Positions 9,286 to 16,551 of a stretch of DNA of 16,551 nt are shown in pieces. Made by a program: the position numbers and the translations under genes. Within the stretch, counting starts at the first letter, position 1. Every line of letters starts with the position of its first letter. The DNA is from Gemmatimonadaceae bacterium. Its GTDB lineage: Bacteria > Gemmatimonadota > Gemmatimonadetes > Gemmatimonadales > Gemmatimonadaceae. The notes beneath the pieces are model-generated. The model had not been told where the DNA came from. It searched no databases and was given only the letters and a program-made list of their open reading frames with translations. The stretch is from contig JALOPO010000017.1 in assembly GCA_025453855.1 (NCBI GenBank), positions 1-16,551 of the forward strand, written 5' to 3'.

Positions 9286-9710
9286 GCCCCGTGACGGAGC
9301 GAGGGACCGGCGCGGCGGCAGCGACACGGGAGCACCATAGGAGAAGAGACGCTCCACGACCCCGGCATCGACGTGCGTGGCGTTGCGGGCATGGTACGGT
9401 TGACGTGTGCACCGCGCAATGCACTCGCACGTTTGCGCCGCGCGCCGCGCCACGCGTTTGCCGCGACGCGCAGCGAGCGCACGGCGGAGGCGAGAGCATC
9501 GCGCACCGGTCGCGCCGTCACCACGCGCACGCCGAGAGGCCAACGCACGACGGTGCGCACGACACCCGTCGCACGCACCGTCATCATTCGTCGTGGTCGC
9601 CCATCGCGGACCATCGCGCGGCATCGCGATCGTCGCGGCCCGCCGTGCCGCAGGACCTCCCTGCCGCGCGTGTCCCGCCGGACGCGACGGCCGGCCTGTG
9701 CGACCGCGGT
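9286..9710. other. Gene-poor stretch between the YbjN pair and aceA
   Basis: This 425-base stretch has open frames on both strands, but all are Arg-rich with irregular third-position use and no recognisable motif, unlike the neighbouring genes. I see no tRNA, no strong terminator after aceA (only a 5-bp GCCGG/CCGGC hairpin) and no transposon ends. The right half is rich in short GCACG/CGACG words. It holds the candidate YbjN promoter at 9391-9419. Confidence 0.5.
9391..9419 (-). promoter_or_regulatory. Candidate sigma-70-type promoter for the YbjN pair
   Basis: On the minus strand TTGCGC (9414-9419) and TACCAT (9391-9396) are separated by 17 bases, each matching four of six consensus positions. 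Transcription would start near 9384 and give a leader of about 100 bases before the ATG at 9285. The match is moderate and unproved. Confidence 0.35.
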
Positions 9711-10997
9711 TCAGTGGTGGAACTGCTCCGCCTCCGTGCTCCCCGCCAGCGCCGCCGTCGAGGCCTGTCCCTGCGTGACCGTGGTGAGCACGAGGTCGAA
9801 GTACCCGGTGCCCGCCTCGCGCTGGTGCCGCGCCGCGGTGTAGCCGTCGCCCTCGCGCGCGAACTCCGCCTCCTGCAGCGCGACGTAGGCCGGCATTCCC
9901 TGCGCCCTGTAACCCGCCGCCAGGTCGAAGGTGTGGTAGTTGATCAGGTGCCACCCCGCGAGCGTGATGAACTGGAACCTGTAGCCCATCGCGCCGAGCT
10001 CGCGCTGGAAGGTGGCGATCGTCGCCGCGTCGAGGTTGCGCTTCCAGTTGAAGCTCGGGCTGCAGTTGTACGCCAGCATCTTGCCGGGGAAGTCGCGGTG
10101 GATCGCCTCGGCGAAGCGACGCGCCTCGGCGAGGTCGGGCGTGCTCGTCTCGCACCAGATGAGGTCCGCGTACGGCGCGTAGGCGAGGCCGCGCGCGATC
10201 GCCGCGTCGAGGCTGGGCTTGACCACGAAGTAGCCCTCGGCGGTGCGCTCGCCGGTGCAGAACTCGCGATCGCGCTCGTCGACGTCGCTGGTGAGGAGCG
10301 TGGCGCCGAGCGAGTCGGTGCGGGCGATGATCACCGTCGGCACCTGCTGCACGTCGGCCGAGAGGCGCGCCGCGGCGAGCGTGCGCACGAAGGCCTGCGT
10401 GGGGATGAGCACCTTGCCCCCCATGTGGCCGCACTTCTTCTCGGCCGCCAGCTGGTCCTCGAAATGCACGCCGCTCGCGCCGGCCTCGATCATCGTGCGC
10501 GTGAGCTCGAAGGCGTGGATCGGCCCGCCGAAGCCGGCTTCCGCATCGGCGACGATCGGCACGAACCAGTCGCGCCCGCCCTTCCCCTCGCTCCACTCGA
10601 TCTGGTCGAAGCGCGCCAGCGCGTTGTTGAGGCGCTTCACGACCGCCGGCACCGAGTTCACCGGATAGATGCTCTGGTCCGGGTAGGTCTGCGACGCCGT
10701 GTTGGCATCGGCCGCCACCTGCCAGCCGGAGAGGTAGATCGCCTCCAGGCCGGCCTTCACCATCTGCACCGCCTGCGCGCCGGTGAGGGCGCCGAAGGTG
10801 CGCACCGGCTCCTCGTGCTGCAGCCGCGCCCAGAGCTTCGCGCTCCCGCGTGCGGCGAGCGTGTGGGCCAGCGGCACCGAGCCGCGCAGCTTCACCACGT
10901 CGGCGGCCGAATAGTCGCGCTGGATCCCGGTCCAGCGGTCGGACGTCGCCCAGTCCTGCTGCAGCTGCGCCACCTGCTCGTCGAACGACTGCGCCAT
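9711..10997 (-). CDS. aceA: Isocitrate lyase
   Basis: Glyoxylate-shunt enzyme that splits isocitrate into glyoxylate and succinate, needed for growth on acetate or fatty acids. Length is 428 residues, typical of the bacterial short form. The catalytic signature KKCGHMGGK is at 187-195 with Cys189. Other conserved segments are YLSGWQVAADAN (88-99), TYPDQS (104-109), PIVADAEAGFGG (147-158), IEAGASGVHFEDQ (170-182) and, further on, IARTDS, ETSTPD and YNCSPSFNW. No catalytic residue appears lost. The ATG at 10995-10997 has GGAG seven bases upstream. A longer frame upstream is rejected because the family starts here. It lies 157 bases after aceB on the same strand, so the two are probably cotranscribed in the order aceB-aceA. 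Confidence 0.97.
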   Translation of the reverse strand: MAQSFDEQVAQLQQDWATSDRWTGIQRDYSAADVVKLRGSVPLAHTLAARGSAKLWARLQHEEPVRTFGALTGAQAVQMVKAGLEAIYLSGWQVAADANTASQTYPDQSIYPVNSVPAVVKRLNNALARFDQIEWSEGKGGRDWFVPIVADAEAGFGGPIHAFELTRTMIEAGASGVHFEDQLAAEKKCGHMGGKVLIPTQAFVRTLAAARLSADVQQVPTVIIARTDSLGATLLTSDVDERDREFCTGERTAEGYFVVKPSLDAAIARGLAYAPYADLIWCETSTPDLAEARRFAEAIHRDFPGKMLAYNCSPSFNWKRNLDAATIATFQRELGAMGYRFQFITLAGWHLINYHTFDLAAGYRAQGMPAYVALQEAEFAREGDGYTAARHQREAGTGYFDLVLTTVTQGQASTAALAGSTEAEQFHH

Positions 10998-11154
10998 CGG
11001 ATCTCTCCCGCGGCCTACCGCCGCGCGGAATGGGGGAAGGGGAACCGCCACCTGCGCTCCGCCGCCGTGGTGCCACACCGCGGCCGAAGCGATCACTGCC
11101 TGCTGCAGCGATCATGCGCACGCGCCGAGTCGCGCCTGCGCCGGTCACGTCGGG

Positions 11155-12769
11155 TCATGCCAGCTCGCGATAGCCCGGCACGGTGAGGAACTCGGTGAAC
11201 GAGTCGCCGAGCACGAGCTGGTCGAGGAGCCGCACCGCACGCGTGAAGCGCCCGGCCGCGCCCTCCGGGAGCGCGGCGCGGGGGTCGGCGGCGGCGGCCA
11301 CGATGGCCTCGGCGTCGAGCGCGCGCTGCGCCGCCAGCGCCCGCACCACGGCATCGCGCGTGGTGGCGTACGCGTCGCGCGTGAAGCGGCTGCCGTCGTC
11401 GAGCGTGACACCGTGACGCAGCCACTGCCAGAGCTGCGCGCGCGAGATCTCGGCCGTCGCGGCGTCCTCCATGAGGTTGTGGATCGCCACCGCCCCCGAG
11501 CCGCCGAGCCACGCCTCGATGTACTGCAGCCCGACGTCGATGTTGAGCCGCACGCCCTCGCGCGTGATGGCCGTGCCGGGGATCGCGCAGTCGAGGAGCG
11601 CCGCCGGCGGCTTGAGCGCCCCGGGCTGCGCCACGACGTGCTTCTGGTTCGGGCGATCGCCGAGGACCGCATCGAAGGCGGCGCGCGCGACGGGCACCAG
11701 GTCGGGGTGCGCGACCCAGGTGCCGTCGAAGCCCTGCCCCGCCTCGCGCTCCTTGTCCTCGGTCACCCTGGCCATCGCCCGCGCGTTCACCTCGGCGTCG
11801 CGACGGCTCGGGATGAACGCCGCCATCCCGCCGATGGCGTGCGCGCCGCGGCGATGGCAGGTGTCGACGAGGCGCTCCGCGTAGGCGCGCATGAACGGGA
11901 CCGCCATCCCCACCTGCACGCGATCCGGCAGGATGAACGCCGGGTCGGTGCCGAGCTTCTTGATGACGCTGAAGATGTAGTCCCAGCGTCCCGCATTGAG
12001 CCCGGCGGCATGGTCGCGCAGCTCGAAGAGGATCTCCTCCATCTCGAACGCACCGAGGATCGTCTCGATGAGGACGGTGGCGCGGATCGTCCCGTGCGGC
12101 AGCCCGAGCTGCGCCTGCGCGAACACGAAGACGTCGTTCCAGAGGCGCGCCTCCTCGGCCGCCTCGAGCTTGGGGAGGTAGAAGTACGGCCCCGTGCCGC
12201 GCCGCACGAGCTCGTGCGCATTGTGGAAGAGATAGAGTCCGGCATCGACGAGCGACCCGCTGAGCGGCTCCCCATCCGCGGCAAGGTGCGCCTCGTGCAG
12301 GTGCCAGCCGCGCGGCCGGACGACGAGCGTCGCCACGGCGTCGTCGAGCACGTAGCGGCGACCATCGGGATTCTCGAAGGTGATGGTGCGTCGCACCGCA
12401 TCCATGCAGTTCACCTGGCCATCGACCACGTTGCGCCAGGTCGGGGAGTTCGCGTCCTCGAAGTCGGCCATGAAGACCTTCGCCCCCGAGTTGAGCGCGT
12501 TGATCATCATCTTGCGCTCGACGGGACCGGTGATCTCGACGCGACGATCGTCGAGGCCGGGGCCGGCCGGGGCCACGCGCCACGAGGCATCGTCACGGAT
12601 GTGCGCGGTGTCGGCGCGCAGCGCGGGCGGCGAGCAGCGCCGCACGCCGCGGGGCGAACTCGCGATGCAGCAGTTCGAGGAAGCCGAGGGCCTCGGGCGA
12701 CAGGACGCGCGCACTGGCGTCGTCCTGCGGTCCGAGGATGTGCACACCGCCGGTCACGGTGGTCGCCAT
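11155..12769 (-). pseudogene. aceB: Malate synthase A, frame broken near codon 50
   Basis: Malate synthase joins glyoxylate and acetyl-CoA to give malate. Most of the protein is intact in one frame: EITGPVERKMMINALN, KVFMADFEDANSPTWRN, GPYFYLPKLEAAEEA, LIETILGAFEMEEILFEL, the catalytic MEDAATAEISRAQLWQW, and the C-terminal LTVPGYRELA. The N-terminus, MATTVTGGVHILGPQ then LSPEALGFLELLHREFAP and LLAAR, is in another frame. It starts at the ATG at 12767-12769 with GGAG five bases upstream, and its frame ends at a TGA at 12593. The change of frame falls between about 12635 and 12610. Only 13 bases separate the LLAAR codons from the TAHIR codons, where E. coli AceB (from memory) has 18 codons, which fits a loss of about 41 bases. 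An alternative GTG at 12745-12747 in the downstream frame gives a wrong N-terminus and has no ribosome site. This may be a true mutation or an assembly error in GC-rich sequence. Confidence 0.85.
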
Positions 12770-12774
12770 CGCTG

Positions 12775-12778
12775 CTCC
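12775..12778 (-). promoter_or_regulatory. Ribosome binding site of aceB
   Basis: GGAG on the minus strand, five bases before the ATG at 12767-12769. It marks the original aceB start and so shows that the N-terminal frame, not the GTG at 12747 in the downstream frame, is the one translated. Confidence 0.6.
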
Positions 12779-12903
12779 GCCAGATTGGTGGTCCCACGCC
12801 CGGCTCGCCTGCCGCGTCCGGGCCACGTCGCGCAAGCTACCGAGGCGCGAAAGGGTGCGGCGCACGCGGTGTGCGGCGTTCCCCGAGGCGCCCGACCGAC
12901 GAG

Positions 12904-14400
12904 TCAGGGCGCGTCGGTCACCACGGCGGGCCGGCCCACCACCGCCCCGCCGGTGAGCAGCGCGTCGCCGGCGCGCTCGCGCCAGATGCGCACGCTCGCG
13001 AGCGTGGTGCGACCGGCGGCCACCGGCACGGCGGGCGCGACCGCGACGGCATCGCCGACACGCACGCGGACGTCGTGCGTGCCGGCAGGCATGCGCACGC
13101 GCACGAGCGTCACCTGCCCCGGCAGCAGCGACCAGGCGCGCGTGTCGGCGCGCTCGAGGTACATGGCCGCGCCGTTCGCGAGCGCCCCCACGACGCCGGC
13201 GAACACGCGCCATCCGAGATCATCGTCGTCGCCCTTCTTCCCTTTCTTGCGCGGCTTGGCCGCCGACTTCGCGGCCGCCTCGGCCGCCTCGGTGGCGACG
13301 TACTTCGCGGCCGCGCGGGCGAGCGTGCGCGACATGATCGCCCCGCGGTCGCGCCGGTAGTCGCCGGCCAGTGCCTCGCTGATGTCCGCGGTGACGAGCG
13401 CGGCGCCGGTCGCGTTGGTGGCATCGACACGGGGCGCGACGAGCGGGAGCGGCCGCGCGCGGCGCATCACGGGCCAGCTCATGTCGAGCACGTACGAGAC
13501 GCGATTGCTCCCGATCCAGAGGCGATTGCCGCCGAAGCGCCACGACGGCACGTCGTCCCACCAGATGCCGCCGTTGCGCAGCGAGCCGAAGTCGAGGAGG
13601 AGGCGATCGCTCACCGCCCGCGCGCCGAAGCGCCCGTCCCAATCCTGCGGCGACTCGTTGCTGAAGATCGGGAGCGTGAGCCCGACCGCGACCTTGTGCG
13701 CCACGAAGCCGCGCTCCACGGCCACCAGCACGTCGCCGCTGTCGGCGGGAACCGCGGTCGCCACGGTGTCCACCGGCGCACCGAGGGACGCGGCATTGCG
13801 ATAGGCGACCAGTGCGTCCTGCGGCTCGCCCGCCGCGGCGAAGGCGGCACCCGCGATCGCGTGCAGCATCGCGCGCACGGGACGCTCGCCCGGCTCCGGC
13901 GGCGCGATGCGCCCGAGGAGCGCCACCAGGCGCCGCGCCTCGACCGCCGCCGCGTCCCGATCACCGGCCGCGCTCCAGGCGAGCATCGCGTTGTAGTGGA
14001 TGAGCAGCCGCTCGCTCCAGCCGGCCGTGTACGGGAGCGCGAGATCGTTGGTGAGCAGCGCGGTGGCGGTGCGCGTGACGCTCTTGGTGAAGCGATCCTC
14101 GCTCAGCGCGAAGGCCTTGTCGAAGAGCTGCCCCGCCTCGCGCGGCTGCCCCGCGTAGCGCGCCGCCGTCGCCTCGTAGAGCGTGCGCAGCAGCTGGTCG
14201 TCGGGACTCAGGTGCGAGTGGCGGTCCCGCACCGCGGTGAGCGCCTGCAGCGGACGCTCGGCCGCGAGCAGCTGCCGCACGCGCGCGTCGTCCATGAGCA
14301 GGCCGTCGCTCGTGGTGACGTAGCTGCGCGCCGTGGCCCCCATGGTCGCGCAGGCGGCCAGGGGGAGCGAGGCGAGGAGCAGGCGGAGGGAGCGCCACAC
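12904..14400 (-). CDS. Lipoprotein of COG3014 type, helical repeat N-terminal region
   Basis: A 498-residue lipoprotein with lipobox LAAC at 14-17, so Cys17 should carry the lipid. About 35-240 is helical and TPR-like (LYEATAARYAGQPREAGQLFDKAFALSEDRF, seen at 74-104, shows the pattern). About 240-400 is mixed, with a charged low-complexity stretch PRKKGKKGDDDD at 383-394, and about 400-498 has ERADTRAWSLLPGQ followed by a beta-rich end. That last motif and the layout recall COG3014 proteins, whose genes I recall lying near LpoB-type genes. The start is the GTG at 14398-14400, chosen because it opens the signal peptide and has GGAG ten bases upstream; the longer frame adds an unlikely leader. 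It is the third gene of a probable lipoprotein operon, 103 bases after the previous stop. Role unknown, probably envelope biogenesis. Confidence 0.7.
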   Translation of the reverse strand: MWRSLRLLLASLPLAACATMGATARSYVTTSDGLLMDDARVRQLLAAERPLQALTAVRDRHSHLSPDDQLLRTLYEATAARYAGQPREAGQLFDKAFALSEDRFTKSVTRTATALLTNDLALPYTAGWSERLLIHYNAMLAWSAAGDRDAAAVEARRLVALLGRIAPPEPGERPVRAMLHAIAGAAFAAAGEPQDALVAYRNAASLGAPVDTVATAVPADSGDVLVAVERGFVAHKVAVGLTLPIFSNESPQDWDGRFGARAVSDRLLLDFGSLRNGGIWWDDVPSWRFGGNRLWIGSNRVSYVLDMSWPVMRRARPLPLVAPRVDATNATGAALVTADISEALAGDYRRDRGAIMSRTLARAAAKYVATEAAEAAAKSAAKPRKKGKKGDDDDLGWRVFAGVVGALANGAAMYLERADTRAWSLLPGQVTLVRVRMPAGTHDVRVRVGDAVAVAPAVPVAAGRTTLASVRIWRERAGDALLTGGAVVGRPAVVTDAP

Positions 14401-14503
14401 GGTGGGGAGTCTCCGGCGGGCGGATACGTGCGCGATGACGAACGACAGGTGCGTCGCGAGCGGGTGACGAGGCAGCGAGGCCTCGCCACCGTGGTGCACG
14501 CCG

Positions 14504-15514
14504 TCAGTGGAGCGGCGGGATGGTGTCGGGACGCGGTGCGGGCGGCGCGGGCGCGGCCGGTGTCGCGGGCGCGGTGGGCTGCGTGGGCGTGACCTTCACC
14601 TCGACCGTCATCGGCGTCGCGGCCGGCGCGCTGGTGGGTGGCGGCGGCGCGGGCGCGGGCGTGGCCGCGGGGGCGGGCGCGGGCTGCTGCGCCACGCCCC
14701 CGGCGCGCTCGATCACGATCAGGCGCTGCTGGGCGCGGGCGATCGCATCGGCGAGCTGCGCGTTCGCGGTGCCGCGCGCCTGGATCAGCTGGATCTCCTG
14801 CGAGGTGAGGAAGCGCTGGTAGCGCACCATCGCCTCCATGGGGCGGTTGAACTGCAGGTCGAGCAGCGTCGCGATGCGGTACTGGAGATGCGGATCCTCG
14901 GGCTTGAGCGCGCTCGCGCGATCGAAGCGGTCGAGCGCACGGACCCGGTCGCCGGCGGCGAGGAACTGGTCGCCCTCGCGGATCAGCGCCTCCGCCGCGG
15001 CGAGCATGCGCTCCTCGCCCACCGTGTCGAGCGCCGAGCTGACGACGCGGATCCCCTGCGTCTCGCGGAAGCTCATCGAGGCAGCGCGCTCGTCGCGGAA
15101 CTGGACCATCACGACCTCGCCGTTCGCGTCGCGCGGCGCGATGTCGGCGGCGCGCGGCACGAGCACGCCGGCATCGCCGCTCTCGCGCCACGTCCACGCC
15201 TGCGGTGAGGTGCGCGTGGCCGCCATCACCTGCGCCGGCGTCATGCCGATCGCGATCTCACCCTTCGTGATGTAGGCGCAGATCTCGCCCTGGCAGCTGC
15301 CGACGGCGCGTGCGTAGACCGAATCGCGGGCGCGCACGAGCTGCTGCTGCTCGCGCGTGCCGGCCGCATTGGCCTGTTGCACGATGCGATCGGCGCTCGG
15401 CACGCGATCGCCGTTGACCAGGATGGGACGTTCGTGGATGCGGCGCGGGCCGTTGCACGCGACCAGCGCGAGGGCGGCGAGCGCGAACGACGTGGTGGAG
15501 CGTGAGCGCGTCAT
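14504..15514 (-). CDS. Unrecognised lipoprotein with TPR-like helices and Pro/Ala-rich tail
   Basis: A 336-residue lipoprotein with signal FALAALALVAC and lipid Cys20. Residues about 40-75 are helical. Cys74 and Cys79 could form a disulfide. The stretch KGEIAIGMTPAQVMAATRTS at 84-103 resembles the start of a BamE/SmpA-type fold, and VVMVQFRDERAASMSF (134-149) could be its strand pair. About 168-240 is TPR-like (ALIREGDQFLAAGDRVRALD), then a coiled helix to about 270, and a Pro/Ala-rich tail from 276 that ends RPDTIPPLH. I do not recognise the whole protein. The ATG at 15512-15514 lies 10 bases after the lpoB-like stop, with GAGG overlapping that stop, so the two are translated from one message. 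The tail could reach through the peptidoglycan. Confidence 0.72.
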   Translation of the reverse strand: MTRSRSTTSFALAALALVACNGPRRIHERPILVNGDRVPSADRIVQQANAAGTREQQQLVRARDSVYARAVGSCQGEICAYITKGEIAIGMTPAQVMAATRTSPQAWTWRESGDAGVLVPRAADIAPRDANGEVVMVQFRDERAASMSFRETQGIRVVSSALDTVGEERMLAAAEALIREGDQFLAAGDRVRALDRFDRASALKPEDPHLQYRIATLLDLQFNRPMEAMVRYQRFLTSQEIQLIQARGTANAQLADAIARAQQRLIVIERAGGVAQQPAPAPAATPAPAPPPPTSAPAATPMTVEVKVTPTQPTAPATPAAPAPPAPRPDTIPPLH

Positions 15515-15524
15515 GGTTCGATCC

Positions 15525-16142
15525 TCAGTCCCAGCCGACACGGCGGCGGTCGATGAGCTTCTTGATCTTCTTCTGGCCGATCCAGACCTTCTGGTTGCTC
15601 TCCAGGTCGACGAGGAAGGCATCCACCTGGTAGAAGACGACCTTCTCGCGCCCTTCCTGGTCCTCGATCGCCTGCACGTCGCCTTGCAGCATGTAGGCGG
15701 CGCCGAGTTCGCGACCGAGCTTGGCACGCGAGTCGGCGACGGCGTTCTCCTGCTGGTCCTGGCGCTCGTCGCGCACCTCGCTCCGCTCGTCGCGGCTGGC
15801 GACGACGCGCACCCGTCCCGAGTTCACGTAGGCGCGCTCGAGATCCTTGACGAAGGTCCCGATCGGCACGTGCTCGAGCGTGCGATTGCGGAAGCTCCCG
15901 ACGATCACCGCCGGTGACTGGCCGCCACGTGCCGCGCCGTAGCGCGAGAGCCACCCGCCGGTGAGCGACTGCTCGATGAGGTCGTTGGCGACGAGGCGCG
16001 AGTCGACGTCGTTCCAGCGCCCCGAGAGATCGGTGACGCTCGACGGGTCGATGCGGCTGACGCGCTTGTTGTTGCACGCGCCGAGCGCGAGCGCGGCGAG
16101 GCCGAGCGTCGCGAGATGGCGGAGAGGGAACGTGCGGGGCAT
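15525..16142 (-). CDS. lpoB: LpoB-family penicillin-binding protein activator lipoprotein
   Basis: Outer-membrane lipoprotein of the family that, in E. coli, reaches through the periplasm to activate PBP1B. Here 205 residues, with lipobox ALGAC and lipid Cys23. Conserved family segments are WNDVDSRLVANDLI (about 43-56), PAVIVGSFRNRTLEHVPIGT, FVKDLERAYVNSGRVRVVAS, ERQDQQENA, ELGAAYMLQGDV and, near the end, FYQVDAFLVDLESNQKVWIG followed by KKIKKLI. That set is diagnostic. E. coli LpoB is of similar size, but its linker between the lipid and the domain is longer, so the reach may differ. The ATG at 16140-16142 has GGAG five bases upstream. It is the first gene of the lipoprotein operon. The PBP it would act on is not in the window. 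Confidence 0.9.
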   Translation of the reverse strand: MPRTFPLRHLATLGLAALALGACNNKRVSRIDPSSVTDLSGRWNDVDSRLVANDLIEQSLTGGWLSRYGAARGGQSPAVIVGSFRNRTLEHVPIGTFVKDLERAYVNSGRVRVVASRDERSEVRDERQDQQENAVADSRAKLGRELGAAYMLQGDVQAIEDQEGREKVVFYQVDAFLVDLESNQKVWIGQKKIKKLIDRRRVGWD

Positions 16143-16216
16143 GGGCGCTCCGAGTGGGTGGTTCGCGGCCGGGGCCTCCACGGGGAGGTGTGCCGGTCGC
16201 CGGTCCAGCAATGCAG

Positions 16217-16246
16217 ATGACGCACCGCGCTGGAACACGGGGTCAA
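16217..16246 (-). promoter_or_regulatory. Candidate promoter of the lpoB-like operon
   Basis: On the minus strand TTGACC (16241-16246) is followed after 18 bases by CGTCAT (16217-16222). The -35 matches five of six positions, the -10 only three. It would start transcription near 16210, about 68 bases before the lpoB start. Confidence 0.3.
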
Positions 16247-16319
16247 CTAACAGGGCCTCCGGGATTCGCCCGTCGCGCGTGGGGCCGGGGGCATCGTGGC
16301 GATTGCTCGCTTCATTTGC

Positions 16320-16450
16320 TGAACTGCTGGGCGCTGCGCGCCGAGTTCCGGAGTTGGGGAGTTCTGGAGGACTGCGGGGCACCGCAGTGGTCCTGCCGTT
16401 CTCCCGAACTCCGAAACTCCGGAACTCGGCGCGCAGCGCCCATTAGTTCA
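16320..16450. repeat. 131-bp imperfect palindrome with octamer repeats in its arms
   Basis: The outer arm TGAACT (16320-16325) matches AGTTCA (16445-16450), and a perfect 28-base arm at 16328-16355 pairs with 16415-16442. That arm begins TGGGCGCTGCGCGCCGAG. Inside, the arms are made of 8-base units: GAGTTCCG, GAGTTGGG, GAGTTCTG at 16343-16366, and on the other side CTCCCGAA, CTCCGAAA, CTCCGGAA at 16401-16424. The centre has a small hairpin ACTGCGG / CCGCAGT (16371-16377 / 16382-16388) around GGCA. AT-rich sequence flanks it on both sides, with a run AATAAAGAAAAG on the right. It lies between the RidA-type gene end and lpoB. It could be a dispersed intergenic repeat (REP/BIME or MITE-like) or a large terminator. 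The rest of 16143-16504 holds no gene that I can see. Confidence 0.75.
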
Positions 16451-16504
16451 ATAAAGAAAAGTCGGATGCGCCCCCGCCCACGCGCACCCACCGCTGCCGC
16501 CCGC

Positions 16505-16551
16505 TCAGCCGGGCCGGTGCGCGACCGCGCTGATCTCCACGAGGATGCCGC
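16505..16551 (-). CDS. C-terminal end of a probable RidA/YjgF-family gene (cut by window edge)
   Basis: Only the last 14 codons and the TGA stop (16505-16507) are present; they read GILVEISAVAHRPG. RidA-family proteins, which deaminate reactive enamine/imine intermediates, end with a strand of the form LVEIEAIA, where the Glu is conserved, so the match is good but very short. The gene would enter the window from the right edge. The palindrome at 16320-16450 lies just downstream and may end its transcript. Confidence 0.5.
   Translation of the reverse strand, partial: GILVEISAVAHRPG

Noticed and set aside
9373..9843. Arg-rich plus-strand frame, possibly a basic DNA-binding protein
   Set aside because: Third-position base use is irregular, it runs into the aceA coding region antisense, and no histone-like or other motif is visible.
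11007..11028. Small hairpin CGCGGC/GCCGCG just upstream of the aceA ribosome site
   Set aside because: Only six base pairs, which is common by chance at this GC content; no sign of a regulatory role.
11083..11115. Direct repeat AGCGATCA spaced by 11 bases between aceB and aceA
   Set aside because: Two copies of an 8-base word, with no symmetry or known operator match; it may be chance.
12745..12747. GTG as an alternative aceB start in the downstream frame
   Set aside because: There is no ribosome site, and the first 40 or so residues (Ser/Arg/Cys-rich) do not resemble malate synthase, whereas the other frame does.
11413..14592. Plus-strand frame of 1059 codons opposite aceB and the COG3014-like gene
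   Set aside because: It runs antisense to genes with clear motifs, and its product is a mix of Arg, His, Gly and Ala with no domain.

Overview
The window is very GC-rich, with G or C at most third codon positions, and is densely packed. Nearly all genes lie on the minus strand. Gene content (tilS-hpt-ftsH, an Amt/PII pair, a large secreted metallopeptidase with a beta-propeller, secreted YbjN-domain proteins, the glyoxylate-shunt pair aceB-aceA, and an LpoB-type lipoprotein operon) suggests a free-living Gram-negative chemoheterotroph. I infer a member of the Gemmatimonadota from the overall style (many GTG starts, lipoproteins, propeller peptidases). No rRNA or other taxonomic marker is present, so this is an inference only.

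Layout, left to right. (1) 1-2881, minus: tilS, hpt and ftsH, overlapping or abutting as in many bacteria; ftsH runs off the left edge. (2) 2902-3075, plus: a 57-residue membrane protein divergent from tilS, followed by a strong 13-bp hairpin (3101-3132) shared with the convergent amt gene. (3) 3176-4938, minus: glnK-amt, coupled by a GTGA overlap. The PII protein keeps its nucleotide-binding motifs but lacks both Tyr51 and Gln39 of the T-loop. (4) 5080-8145, plus: a 1021-residue exported HExxH metallopeptidase with a propeller and a possible C-terminal barrel. (5) 8190-9285, minus: two tandem, exported YbjN-domain paralogues separated by a hairpin. (6) 9286-9710: a gene-poor stretch holding a candidate promoter. 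(7) 9711-12769, minus: aceB followed by aceA. aceA is intact. aceB has its N-terminus in a different frame from the rest, apparently through a deletion of about 41 nt near codon 50. (8) 12904-16142, minus: three lipoprotein genes, lpoB-like, an unrecognised TPR/Pro-rich lipoprotein, and a COG3014-like lipoprotein, probably one envelope operon. (9) 16143-16504: an intergenic region with a 131-bp imperfect palindrome built partly from octamer repeats. (10) 16505-16551: the last 14 codons of a probable RidA-family gene.

The most interesting points are the frame break in aceB beside an intact aceA, the T-loop-altered PII coupled to Amt, the LpoB-centred lipoprotein operon with an undescribed middle member, and the octamer-built palindrome. 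No phage, IS transposase, CRISPR array, tRNA or rRNA was seen.
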